From assembly GCA_049511415.1 (NCBI GenBank), contig JBEKYC010000028.1, positions 1 through 64,000 on the forward strand: 64,000 nucleotides of DNA. The letters are read 5' to 3'. The notes under the pieces were generated by a model. That model was given only the letters and a program-made list of their open reading frames with translations. It made no database searches and had not been told where the DNA came from. The translations under genes and the position numbers were made by a program. The DNA comes from Bog-159 sp049511415. Its GTDB lineage: Bacteria > Acidobacteriota > Terriglobia > Bryobacterales > Bryobacteraceae. Positions 34,862-43,013 of this stretch are shown here, in pieces (positions within the stretch are counted from its first letter, which is position 1; the number at the start of each line of letters is the position of its first letter).

Positions 34862-36226
34862 TTATTTCAAACCGTAGCGCCGCAGCTTGTTGTAGAGCGT
34901 GGTGCGATCGATATCCAAAATGCGGGCGGCGCGGGAGAGGTTGTTGTCTGTCTCGCGCAGGACGCGTTCGATATGGACGCGTTCGACGTCTTCGAGCGTG
35001 CGGCCGGTGGATGCGCCCTCGGTCTGGAACTGGAAGGAGAAGTCGGCCGGCCGGATTTCCGGGCCGCGGCAAACGACCAGCGCGCGTTCCACGGCGTTTT
35101 CAAGTTCGCGCACGTTGCCGGGCCAGTCGTGCGCCATGAGCAACTGCAAAGCCTCGGTGGAAAGCTGCGGCACGGGCCGGCTGGTGAGCAGGCAGAACTT
35201 GTTCAGGAAGTGCGCCACCAGGAGGGGAACATCTTCGCGGCGGTCGCGCAGGGGCGGCAGGTCGATGCAGAAAACGTGCAGCCGGTAGTACAGGTCGGGC
35301 CGGAAGGTGCCGGCTTTCACCAGCGCTTCCAGATTTTTGTTGGTGGCTGCGACGCAGCGGAAATCGACCTTGATCTGCTGATTGCCGCCCACGCGCACGA
35401 TTTCCTTTTCTTGCAGGACGCGCAGTAGATCAGTCTGAGTCTTCAGGCTGATATCGCTGATTTCATCGAGGAAAACGGTTCCGCCATCGGCGACCTCGAA
35501 CTTGCCCTTCTTACGATACTGAGCGCCGGTGAACGCGCCCTTCTCGTGCCCGAACAGTTCGCTTTCGAGTAGGGTTTCGGTGAGGGCTCCGCAGTGGATG
35601 GTCACCATGGGCATGAATCGGCGCGGCCCCGCCATATGAATGGCGCGGGCCACGACTTCTTTGCCGGTGCCACTTTCGCCGGTGATGAGCACGGTGGCTT
35701 CGGTAGGGGCCACCATCTCAATAAGCTCGTAGACTTTCTTCATGGCCGGCGCCTTACCGATGAGTTCGGTGCCGGGGGTGGCCTCTTTCAGGTTCTCGCG
35801 CAGGCGCACCACTTCGCGACGCGCCCGGCGATGCTCCAGGGCGTTGGCCACCAGGTGCGACAGCTCATCGGGATCGATGGGCTTGGTGATGTAATCGTAG
35901 GCGCCTTGCTTCAAGGCTTGCACGGCGGTTTCGACGGAAGCGTAACCGGTCATGATGATGACGGTCAGCTCCGGATCGGCCTCCCGCAGTCGGCTTTGCA
36001 GCTCCATGCCATCCATACCCGGCATCTTGATATCGAGTAGCGCTACATCGTACTCCGTATTCTGAATGGATTCCAGGGCCTCGCGCGCGCTGGCCACGGG
36101 CCGGGATTGGTATCCCTCGCTCGAGAACCACTTCCCGAGTGAATCGCGGACCACGGTTTCGTCGTCCACGATCAGGATCTTGCCTTTCGTTCTTGCTTCC
36201 ACCCGATCTTCCACTTCCGTCACCAT
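34862..36226 (-). CDS. Sigma54-dependent response regulator (NtrC family)
   Basis: 454 residues in three domains. Receiver at about 15-130 with acidic pair DD21-22, phosphoacceptor Asp65 and Lys115. AAA+ domain at about 155-385 with Walker A GESGTGKE (183-190), GAFTGA (230-235, the loop that touches sigma54), Walker B VFLDEIS (251-257) and the arginine-finger segment FRPDLYYRL. C-terminal Fis-type helix-turn-helix (about 410-454, NNLSRAARILDIDRTTLYNKLRRYGLK). All parts for activating sigma54 promoters are intact. It lies 26 bp after its cognate histidine kinase. A candidate sigma54 promoter at 40530-40544 heads the same operon, suggesting autoregulation. Confidence 0.93.
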   Translation of the reverse strand: MVTEVEDRVEARTKGKILIVDDETVVRDSLGKWFSSEGYQSRPVASAREALESIQNTEYDVALLDIKMPGMDGMELQSRLREADPELTVIIMTGYASVETAVQALKQGAYDYITKPIDPDELSHLVANALEHRRARREVVRLRENLKEATPGTELIGKAPAMKKVYELIEMVAPTEATVLITGESGTGKEVVARAIHMAGPRRFMPMVTIHCGALTETLLESELFGHEKGAFTGAQYRKKGKFEVADGGTVFLDEISDISLKTQTDLLRVLQEKEIVRVGGNQQIKVDFRCVAATNKNLEALVKAGTFRPDLYYRLHVFCIDLPPLRDRREDVPLLVAHFLNKFCLLTSRPVPQLSTEALQLLMAHDWPGNVRELENAVERALVVCRGPEIRPADFSFQFQTEGASTGRTLEDVERVHIERVLRETDNNLSRAARILDIDRTTLYNKLRRYGLK

Positions 36227-36252
36227 GTGTCTCCTTCGGCTGGCATGTCCGG

Positions 36253-37857
36253 TTACCGCATGCCCGGCGCGGAACCAGCCAGAAGGGGTTCCGCAACAGC
36301 CGGCTTAGCGGCCGGCAGGGTAATCACGAACTCCGTTCCTTGACCTGCGGTGGATTCCACCGCGATCTCGCCGCCATGTTGTTCAATGATGCTGCGCGCC
36401 ACGGCCAGCCCCAGGCCCGTGCGCTGCTGATCTTCCTTGGTCGTGAAGAATGGCTCGAAGATCTGCGACAGCACTTCGGGCGGAATGCCTAGCCCGCTGT
36501 CGCGCACTCTGATGCGGGCAGGTCCGCCGGCCGCATCCATTTCCGTAGCAACCTGCAACAAGCCACCCTGTGGCATGGCTTCCGTGGCGTTCACCAGCAG
36601 CACGAGCACGGCCTGCTGGATCTGTCCGGCATCGCAGGCGACCGGCGGCATGTGCTCCTGCAGGTGGCTTTGCAACTCGATGCCGAGCAGTTCGGCCTTA
36701 TGCCGCACCAACACCAGCGCCCGCCCGATCAGCGTGTTCAGATCGTTGGGTTCGCGATGGCTGGGCGCCTGCCGCGCGAACGTCAGCAGGTTGCGCATAA
36801 TGTCGCCGCAGCGCTTGCTCTCCCGCTCGATAATGCGAAGCTGTTCGATCATGGTTTCGGCAGAGCCGGCAGGGCCTTTCTCCACTTCCTTAAGCGTCAG
36901 GCGGGCATAGGTGAGGATTCCGAACAACGGGTTATTGACTTCGTGCGCCACGGTGGCGGCCAACTTGCCGATGGAAGCCATTTTCTCGCTCGATAGCAAC
37001 GAGCGATGCGCTTGGTCGAGTTCCTCGGTCTTGCGGCGTACGCGTTCCTCGATTTCGGCGTGGACGCCCGCGACCTCGGTGGTCATCTTGTTGAACGATG
37101 CCGCCAGATCGCTCAGTTCGTCCTGGTTACGCACGGCCAGCCGGTAATCCAGGTCGCCATCCGCCACGCGATGGGTTCCGGCGATCAACTCCTTCACGGG
37201 CCGGTAGACCACCGCCCAAATGAAAATGACGCTAACCAGCCAGATCATGGCCAGCGTGAAGGCCATGAAGAGGATCAAGTGTGTGCGGTGTTGGCCGATC
37301 TGCGCATCCACGGTGGCCAGTGAAAGGTGCGCGTCGATGACGCCCAGGACGCGCTGTCCGGCGGGATGGCAGCCGGAACATGCCGCCGCGTTTTCGATGG
37401 GGCGAATGACGCCCAGCAGCCGCTCACCCTGTCCGGAAAAAATGCGCGCGCGGTCGGGACGGTTCAGCTTCGCCAGCGGAGCGCTTTGCGCGTGGCAACC
37501 GTAACAGGCTTCGGCGCTTTTATCGACCACGCGGCCGACCTCGCCGGCATCCGTCGAAAAGGTGACGCGGCCTTCCTTATTAAAGATGCGGATGCGGCGG
37601 ATACCCGGCTCGCTGCCCAGTTCCTGGATGACGTTGTAGAGCGCCTGGCGATCGTTGTGCAGCATCTGGTATCGCGTGCTGCGCTGAATGACGTCGGTGA
37701 TGCGCTCGGCGGATTGCATCACCATCTCTTCGGAGTGGCGCCGCTGCTCGCGCAAGTTGAGATAGCCGAATAAAACGAACAGGGCCGCCGTGCTCGCGAC
37801 CAGGCACACCGCGAGCTTGGCGGCCAGTCCGACGCGCATTCTCTGCGGCTGTGGCAT
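36253..37857 (-). CDS. Membrane sensor histidine kinase with two heme-c motifs
   Basis: 534 residues from ATG 37857 (CTAGGAATCGG before it). TM1 is at about 10-31 and TM2 about 194-216. The periplasmic part between them carries two covalent-heme motifs, CYGCH (118-122) and CSGCH (160-164). HAMP linker at about 217-270 and a short coiled coil follow. The HisKA box SIGKLAATVAHEVNNPL has His305. The HATPase has DAGQIQQAVLVLLVNATEA (N box), DSGLGIP (G1) and GLGLAVARSI (G2). It probably senses redox state or a heme ligand in the periplasm and phosphorylates the adjacent NtrC-type regulator. It starts 7 bp after the NrfD gene. In-frame extension to 37977 lies inside NrfD and is rejected. Confidence 0.9.
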   Translation of the reverse strand: MPQPQRMRVGLAAKLAVCLVASTAALFVLFGYLNLREQRRHSEEMVMQSAERITDVIQRSTRYQMLHNDRQALYNVIQELGSEPGIRRIRIFNKEGRVTFSTDAGEVGRVVDKSAEACYGCHAQSAPLAKLNRPDRARIFSGQGERLLGVIRPIENAAACSGCHPAGQRVLGVIDAHLSLATVDAQIGQHRTHLILFMAFTLAMIWLVSVIFIWAVVYRPVKELIAGTHRVADGDLDYRLAVRNQDELSDLAASFNKMTTEVAGVHAEIEERVRRKTEELDQAHRSLLSSEKMASIGKLAATVAHEVNNPLFGILTYARLTLKEVEKGPAGSAETMIEQLRIIERESKRCGDIMRNLLTFARQAPSHREPNDLNTLIGRALVLVRHKAELLGIELQSHLQEHMPPVACDAGQIQQAVLVLLVNATEAMPQGGLLQVATEMDAAGGPARIRVRDSGLGIPPEVLSQIFEPFFTTKEDQQRTGLGLAVARSIIEQHGGEIAVESTAGQGTEFVITLPAAKPAVAEPLLAGSAPGMR

Positions 37858-37864
37858 CCGATTC

Positions 37865-39034
37865 CTAGCCGACCGATACGGGATCCTCACACCGGTCAAA
37901 TGTCTCGCGAGCGGCAGTTTCCACGTGGTGCTCTTCGAAGATCGGGAAATGCTTGGCGATAACCCGGAAGACGGCAAAGCCCAGCGCGATGATGGATAAC
38001 GTTACGGCGACTTCCGTCCACTTGGGCACGTAGTGCGTGCCCGAACCGGCTTCCATCCCCGTGACGCTCACGTTCAAACGGTTGGCAATGAATCCAAAGA
38101 TGACTAACACGGCGCAGGCGTATAGTTTGCCCGGGTTCCAACGCACGCCGTGGCGGAACAGCAGTATGGTGGGGACGGCCAAGAGCAGAATCTCCAGACC
38201 AAACAACCAGGTTTCGGTGCGGTTCTGGCGCAGGAGGAGCAGCGCGCCACGCTGCTGCAAATCCAGGAACCGCGCGAAAAGGAATGTCATGAGCAGGACG
38301 GCCAATACGCGCGCCAGTCCGGCCGCCAGGGGCAGCTCCAGTTGGCGGCCAAAGGCGCGACTGCTATGCCAGGATTCAAATATGGTCATGGCCAGGCCGA
38401 CGCAGATCGCCGACAGATAAAAGAAGATGGGCAGCACGGGCGTGTACCAGAGGGCGTACAGTTTATGCGGCACGATCAGGTACAGACTGCCCAGAGACGA
38501 TTGGTGCAGCGTAGATAATATAACGCCTACGATCATGAGCGGCACCGAGATGAATTTCAGCCAGGTCAGGGGCTGCTTCCATCCCAGCTTCTCGAAAACC
38601 ACGGGCGCGAATTCCAGCGCCAGAACGGTGGTGTAAAGCGTCACGCACCAAGCCACTTCGAACATCACGGAGTGCGGGTTCCACATCACCAGGGGATGCC
38701 AGACACGATCCGGCCGGCCTAAGTCGAAGAGCAGCGCAAACACCACCAGCACATAACCGAGAAATGCGGTGAGAACCGCAGGCCGCAGGATGGGCTTGTA
38801 TTTCTCGACGTTGAAGATGTGCACGACCGCGACCAGCGTGAATCCACCGGCTGCCAGACCGACGCCGCACAGGATGTCGAAGCCGATCCAGATACCCCAG
38901 GGAAACTGGTCGCTCAAGTTCGTGACTCCACCCAGACCGTAGCGGACCCGCAGGTAGGTGGCATAGGCGCCGGCGGTCATCAGCAAGGCGAAGACGACCC
39001 GCCAGATGGTGATTTTCGGGAGACTGCGGTTCAT
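37865..39034 (-). CDS. NrfD/HybB-type integral membrane quinone oxidoreductase subunit
   Basis: 389 residues with about ten transmembrane helices. It opens with WRVVFALLMTAGAYATYLRVRYGLGGVTNLSDQFPWGIWIGFDILCGVGLAAGGF, the conserved N-terminus of HybB-like NrfD proteins, including the GxW-type quinone-site region. Such subunits exchange electrons between menaquinol/ubiquinol and a partner ferredoxin and may move protons. The partner is the four-cluster ferredoxin just upstream (ATGA overlap). No hydrogenase, molybdoenzyme or multiheme cytochrome is nearby, so the electron partner is unknown. Its C-terminal tail is cytoplasmic and charged. Confidence 0.9.
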   Translation of the reverse strand: MNRSLPKITIWRVVFALLMTAGAYATYLRVRYGLGGVTNLSDQFPWGIWIGFDILCGVGLAAGGFTLVAVVHIFNVEKYKPILRPAVLTAFLGYVLVVFALLFDLGRPDRVWHPLVMWNPHSVMFEVAWCVTLYTTVLALEFAPVVFEKLGWKQPLTWLKFISVPLMIVGVILSTLHQSSLGSLYLIVPHKLYALWYTPVLPIFFYLSAICVGLAMTIFESWHSSRAFGRQLELPLAAGLARVLAVLLMTFLFARFLDLQQRGALLLLRQNRTETWLFGLEILLLAVPTILLFRHGVRWNPGKLYACAVLVIFGFIANRLNVSVTGMEAGSGTHYVPKWTEVAVTLSIIALGFAVFRVIAKHFPIFEEHHVETAARETFDRCEDPVSVG

Positions 39035-39777
39035 CGCCGCCTCCCTTCCGTGCGCGCCACTTCGTCACGGCGATTGGTAATCCACCAGATGCCGCCGAGC
39101 AGCACCGAGCCGACCGAAACCACGTCGGGCACGGCCTCGAGCACGCGCCAGGTGAGCATCGGCAGGGGCTGTTTCGGCAAATTGGTGCGCAGGCCGATCT
39201 GCTCGAACGGCACGGCCGAAAGATACAGCACCGAGGTGCCGCCCACTTCCTCCAGACCGTAGATGCGCTGGTAGTAGTCGCCCGGCTTAGCGGCCATGCG
39301 GCGGCGCGCCTCGGCGATGAGCGCATCCCGATCGCCGCAGGTGGTGGCGCCCGTGGGGCAAGCCTCGGCGCAGGCGGTCGGTTTCCCGGCGCGCTGGCGG
39401 TCATAGCACATGTCGCACTTGCGCACCTTGGGCAGCCGGCTGTGCCATTCGTAAACCGGCACTTGGAATGGGCATGCGGTCATGCAATACCGGCACCCCA
39501 TGCATTTGTCGGCGTCGTAAACTACGGGTCCAAGGCTGGTCTTGTGCAAAGCGCCCACCGGGCAGACCGAGGCGCAGGTGGGCTCGGCGCAGTGCATACA
39601 GAGCTTCCGGCTGAAATGCTCGCCATACGCTTGAACGGATGTTAATTTGTGAGCCGAAAGCCGGGGCTCAGCCGCCACCTTATCGTCGTAAGGCAGATGC
39701 CAGCGCTCGGCGCAGGCGCCTTCGCAGGCCTTGCAGCCGATGCACATGGTACTGTCGTATAAAATTGCAAGCGGCAT
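39031..39777 (-). CDS. HybA-like ferredoxin with four [4Fe-4S] motifs and C-terminal membrane anchor
   Basis: 248 residues. Sixteen cysteines in the DmsB/NrfC/HybA order: CIGCKACEGAC (12-22), CMHCAEPTCASVCP, CMGCRYCMTACP and CDMCYDRQRAGKPTACAEACP, enough for four [4Fe-4S] clusters. A hydrophobic segment near the end (VVSVGSVLLGGIWWI, about 220-234) would anchor it, as in HybA. There is no Tat or Sec signal, so the clusters may face the cytoplasm, unlike HybA. It pairs with the overlapping NrfD gene and follows the GcvH-like gene after 53 bp. Confidence 0.9.
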   Translation of the reverse strand: MPLAILYDSTMCIGCKACEGACAERWHLPYDDKVAAEPRLSAHKLTSVQAYGEHFSRKLCMHCAEPTCASVCPVGALHKTSLGPVVYDADKCMGCRYCMTACPFQVPVYEWHSRLPKVRKCDMCYDRQRAGKPTACAEACPTGATTCGDRDALIAEARRRMAAKPGDYYQRIYGLEEVGGTSVLYLSAVPFEQIGLRTNLPKQPLPMLTWRVLEAVPDVVSVGSVLLGGIWWITNRRDEVARTEGRRR

Positions 39778-39830
39778 AATAAGATGCCTAACTCTTTTAT
39801 AACTCTATTCTCCGGGAAAGTGTGGGAAAT

Positions 39831-40499
39831 CTATGCGGTGAGGAAAAACTCACCGGTCACCCGCTTCCAGTTGGCGTCCGGCATACCCGCGAGAAGATCC
39901 TCGGTGGGCAGACCGCCGTCGGCGGCGGCGGCGCCGGCGAGTTGCGGCTGTTGCGCATAGAGGCGCCCGACAGCTTCGCGCATCCAACTGCGCACCATGC
40001 CCTTGGGGACCAGGTTGCGCGCGGTGCTCTCTTCATCGGGGACATTGATGAGAGCGAGCCAACCTTTTCCATAAGGATCCTTGCGCAGCAACTCGGGATT
40101 CGCGATCACTTCCGGGTTGATTTCGACCACTTCGCCTTCCATGGGCGATACCATTTCAGTTTTTTCGCCATCGCGGAACAGCGACCAAGCTCTTTGACCC
40201 TGGCGGATCCAATGGCCGGGTTTCGGCAGTTCGATGCGTTCGATGCGGCCGGCCAGAGCAGCCGCGAATTCGTCCATGCCGACCCGCACCAGATTGCGCC
40301 GCTCCCGCAGTGCCCAACTATGACCCGGATGATACGACAACCGTTCGGGGACCATGAACCCTTCGACATAAGACGGCTCCAACGCCGGGGAGACCGTGTG
40401 TGCTTCGACCGCAGCGACTTGCGGCGCCTTCCGCCGGTTAATAACCCAATCCAGCAGGATGAAAACTGAGAACGTTGCGAGAACCAGAATGACCGTCAT
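39831..40499 (-). CDS. Membrane-anchored GcvH-like (lipoyl-fold) protein lacking the lipoyl lysine
   Basis: 222 residues. N-terminal transmembrane helix (about 2-20, VILVLATFSVFILLDWVI), then a glycine-cleavage-H-like domain at about 51-155: YHPGHSWALRERRNLVRVGMDEFAA and IERIELPKPGHWIRQGQ, then SPMEGEVVEINPEVIANPELLRKDPYGKGWLALI, matching GcvH line by line. At the lipoylated lysine (ESVKA in GcvH) the residue is Gly111 (RDGEK), with Lys113 two places later. Lipoylation is therefore doubtful. An extra C-terminal helix region follows. A strong AAGGAGG (40506-40512) lies 6 nt before the ATG. It is first gene of the redox-sensing operon and sits behind a sigma54-type promoter. Its role is unknown; a structural or small-molecule carrier role next to ferredoxin/NrfD is possible. 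Confidence 0.8.
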   Translation of the reverse strand: MTVILVLATFSVFILLDWVINRRKAPQVAAVEAHTVSPALEPSYVEGFMVPERLSYHPGHSWALRERRNLVRVGMDEFAAALAGRIERIELPKPGHWIRQGQRAWSLFRDGEKTEMVSPMEGEVVEINPEVIANPELLRKDPYGKGWLALINVPDEESTARNLVPKGMVRSWMREAVGRLYAQQPQLAGAAAADGGLPTEDLLAGMPDANWKRVTGEFFLTA

Positions 40500-40529
40500 G
40501 AGGTGCCTCCTTTTTCCAACCTGTTTAGG

Positions 40530-40544
40530 GCATCTGCGGTGCCA
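40530..40544 (-). promoter_or_regulatory. Candidate sigma54 (-24/-12) promoter
   Basis: Minus-strand TGGCAC (40544-40539), 5-nt spacer, ATGC (40533-40530): a match to TGGCAC-N5-TTGC with one mismatch. The predicted transcript start near 40518 leaves room for the AAGGAGG ribosome site and the ATG at 40499. The operon it heads encodes a GAFTGA-containing sigma54 activator, which fits. Confidence 0.65.
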
Positions 40545-40743
40545 ATCTGTAGGATTTCTGGGCTTTCTATCTGTTGTATTTGCAGGCAGTTGGTGGTGCT
40601 GAAAATCGCTACAGCCTAAGCGGGCGTTGAGAAATCCAGCGGGGTATGGGCGGAGTCGGACGTAAGCTCGTGTGTTTGCAAGCGATTGAGTGCTGTGGAA
40701 TTATTCAACGGATCTGTTGCAACTTCCCACGCGCCGAGCCGGC

Positions 40744-41694
40744 TTAGAGGCGAATCTCGTTCCACTCCGGCAGCAGCGCGAATGGCGTCTGCACCGAGTG
40801 GATGGACTCGCCGATCTGTCGAGCCGATCGAATGAGCCCGCTGACGTCTCCCGAAGCCATTTTCAGATAAGCGATTCGTCGGGGATTGATCGACATGATC
40901 TGGCAGCAGGTGGCATCCACCGCAGCCAGGTCGGAACCCATCACCAGCACGCCCGCGTTCTTTGGTGTTCCCTGAATGGGGCCGTTGCCTTCCATACCGA
41001 CGATACCGTCGACTATGGCAAAATGCCTCGGCAGCGTGTGGTAGAGATCGGCAATGCAGGCCGGGATGCCGGCCCAGTGCAGGATGTTTTTCGGCCAGCC
41101 GTACACGCCACCCGATACCACACCGAACAGATTCTTCATGCTCAGAGTGGCTCCCACCCAGTGGTGTGTCTTCATTTTGGGAATGGACACGAGCAGATCG
41201 CAGTTCAGTGCGGATTGGGCCAGGTAAATGGATCTGAGGCGGGAATGCGGATGCCGGAGGTGAACCTCGGCGACACTATCGAGATTCAGATCCGTGAACC
41301 GCCGCTCGAACTCTGGGATAGTTGCGAAGTATCCAGCGGCGTCGGCCATATCCAATGTGTTGCGGCGGTGGCCGGGACCTTCGCCAATGGTCACCTCCGC
41401 TCCCAGCTCACGGAAAGCTTCCACAGCGGCATGCACGAGCATGGGATTCGTGTTGATGGGGCTATCCGGTTCGAATTCGACCAAGTTGGGTTTCAGCAGC
41501 ACCCGTTTGCCACGGAGGTTGAGGTGAAATTCGGCAAGCATCTGCCGCAACTTTTCGTAGATCGTCTGGTCGTAGTCGGGCGCGCGGACGATGGCCACCG
41601 GGGACTCCGGGCGCGCAGGCGCGCGAGAGCATCCGGCTAACGTCATTGCCAGCGCCGGACCACTCAGGAAGTCGCGACGGCTCAGGTTCGACAT
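40744..41694 (-). CDS. DUF362-family lipoprotein with twin-arginine-like signal
   Basis: 316 residues. The N-terminus SNLSRRDFLSGPALAMTLAGC combines a Tat-type RRDFL with a lipobox whose Cys would be lipidated. The body matches DUF362: GKRVLLKPNLVEFEPDSPINTNPMLVHAAVEAFRELGAEVTIGEGPG, then CDLLVSIPKMKTHHWVGATLSMKNLFGVV, then NAGVLVMGSDLAAVDATC. DUF362 proteins are of unknown function and some carry iron-sulfur clusters; no cluster motif is seen here. The start is ATG 41694, one base after the stop of the upstream cyclase-like gene (TAG-C-ATG), so translation is coupled. An in-frame extension to 42021 covers the cyclase gene and is rejected. Confidence 0.85.
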   Translation of the reverse strand: MSNLSRRDFLSGPALAMTLAGCSRAPARPESPVAIVRAPDYDQTIYEKLRQMLAEFHLNLRGKRVLLKPNLVEFEPDSPINTNPMLVHAAVEAFRELGAEVTIGEGPGHRRNTLDMADAAGYFATIPEFERRFTDLNLDSVAEVHLRHPHSRLRSIYLAQSALNCDLLVSIPKMKTHHWVGATLSMKNLFGVVSGGVYGWPKNILHWAGIPACIADLYHTLPRHFAIVDGIVGMEGNGPIQGTPKNAGVLVMGSDLAAVDATCCQIMSINPRRIAYLKMASGDVSGLIRSARQIGESIHSVQTPFALLPEWNEIRL

Positions 41695-41695
41695 G

Positions 41696-42541
41696 CTATT
41701 CCTCGAGAAAGGGATTGCTCCCGCGCAGCGCGTTTTCCGCCAACAACGCCAGGGACAGACTTTGGATGGTACGCGGGGGGCAGAACGGCGGAGCCACCGG
41801 ACCCGGCAGTTGGCCGTGCGCCAGCAGACCCAGACGCAGCCAACTCTCGCCCTCCGACGTGCGACAGCCGGGCAAGGCCCTCCGGGCCCAAAGGCAAGCC
41901 GTCTGGATCCGCGGGGCAGTCTCGCCGGCCAGCGCCAGCAAAGCCGCGCCGGTAGTCTCGGGGTAAGACCCTGCATCGTAGCCCAGAGCGTTGGGAGCGC
42001 CATGGTTCCAGCCGCCGTCATGGCACACGCGCTCGAGCAAACAGGATACGCCCGATCCCAGACGCTCGCGGATTTTCGGCAAATCCAAGAATCGCTGGGC
42101 TTTACGTAATGCCAGGAGGGATAATGCGGTAGGCGTGACCCAGGCGCTCGTGCCGGGAAACCAGGGCCAACCGGGATCGCCCTGTGAGTTCCCGGTCAGG
42201 AACTGCCGGATGCGGATCAGCAGACTGGTATCTTCGCCAGTCCGTTCCACAATCCAGGCAATCGCCCGATGGTAGGCGGCTTCGCCCAGCGCGGCTGGCC
42301 CAAGCAAAGCGGCCACCGCCGTCGCCCAAGTGCTTTCGTGTACCGCCGAACACGGCGTCCAGCCGCCATCCATGCGCTGCGTAGCCTGCAGCCATCGCAA
42401 CCCGGACGCCTCGGCTTCCACCGCTGATGGCTGCGCACGCAATGCCAGTATGGAATAGGCCGTGGGCTCGGTCCAGGACGGTCCGCCCATCCGGTACGGC
42501 CAGCCGCCGTCCGGATTCTGTGACGCCAATAAGATGTGCAA
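41696..42541 (-). CDS. Prenyltransferase/squalene-cyclase-repeat protein
   Basis: About 281 residues of alpha-barrel repeats with QW-type motifs: SQNPDGGWPY near the N-terminus, TQRMDGGWTPC (about 54), DPGWPWFPG (about 122) and CHDGGWNHG (about 173), alternating with AYSILALRA / ATAVAALLG / TALSLLALRKA helices. The acid motif DxDD of squalene-hopene cyclases is missing, so a terpene-cyclase reaction is unlikely; the repeats may bind a polyprenyl or a peptide. The start is uncertain: TTG 42541 is the first usual start, but the frame stays coding-like upstream (AERAVGLENPAAQILH). It is coupled to the DUF362 gene. Confidence 0.72.
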   Translation of the reverse strand: MHILLASQNPDGGWPYRMGGPSWTEPTAYSILALRAQPSAVEAEASGLRWLQATQRMDGGWTPCSAVHESTWATAVAALLGPAALGEAAYHRAIAWIVERTGEDTSLLIRIRQFLTGNSQGDPGWPWFPGTSAWVTPTALSLLALRKAQRFLDLPKIRERLGSGVSCLLERVCHDGGWNHGAPNALGYDAGSYPETTGAALLALAGETAPRIQTACLWARRALPGCRTSEGESWLRLGLLAHGQLPGPVAPPFCPPRTIQSLSLALLAENALRGSNPFLEE

Positions 42542-42611
42542 AATTTGGGCGGCCGGATTTTCTAAACCGACCGCCCTCTCCGCGAAAATGCCACGGTAAA
42601 GCTCGCCAGAA

Positions 42612-42791
42612 CTAACTGGCCGCCGCAGTGCTGAGTTGCGAGTTGGTCTTCGACCAGATCTGATTGATGCTTGTGCCGGCGGTGGAAAACAGCGCCGCCG
42701 AAGCTAAAGCCACGAAAGCCAGCATCAAGGTGTACTCGATCAGGTCCTGACCCTGTTCGTCACGCCATAATCGTGCAAGTAACGCATTCAT
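42612..42791 (-). CDS. Flp/Fap-type class IVb pilin
   Basis: 59-residue prepilin from ATG 42791, with AAAGGAG upstream. A short basic leader (MNALLARLWRDEQG) ends at Gly for the prepilin peptidase. Then QDLIEYTLMLAFVALASAALFSTAG gives the Glu-Tyr pair at positions 5-6 of the mature pilin and the hydrophobic assembly helix, typical of Flp. No tad secretion genes are in the window, so the machinery must be elsewhere or this is an orphan. A longer frame to 42953 has no pilin features. It lies 70 bp upstream of the cyclase-repeat gene on the same strand. Confidence 0.88.
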   Translation of the reverse strand: MNALLARLWRDEQGQDLIEYTLMLAFVALASAALFSTAGTSINQIWSKTNSQLSTAAAS

Positions 42792-43013
42792 TCCAATAGG
42801 CTCCTTTATTGCCTCAATAACTCCACGGGATGCCCGGTCGGGTGCACCACCGATCACCGTATCAGAAGCACGGCGTGGACCAGTGTTCCAAACGGGAGAA
42901 GCTGCTTGAATACAATGAGTTGCGGGGCAGCCGAACCGGCCGTTTTGTATCAAAATGAGATGATTGTTTAGAACTGAAACAGACGGTGTCCGCCCGCGCT
43001 AGACTGGCTTTAG

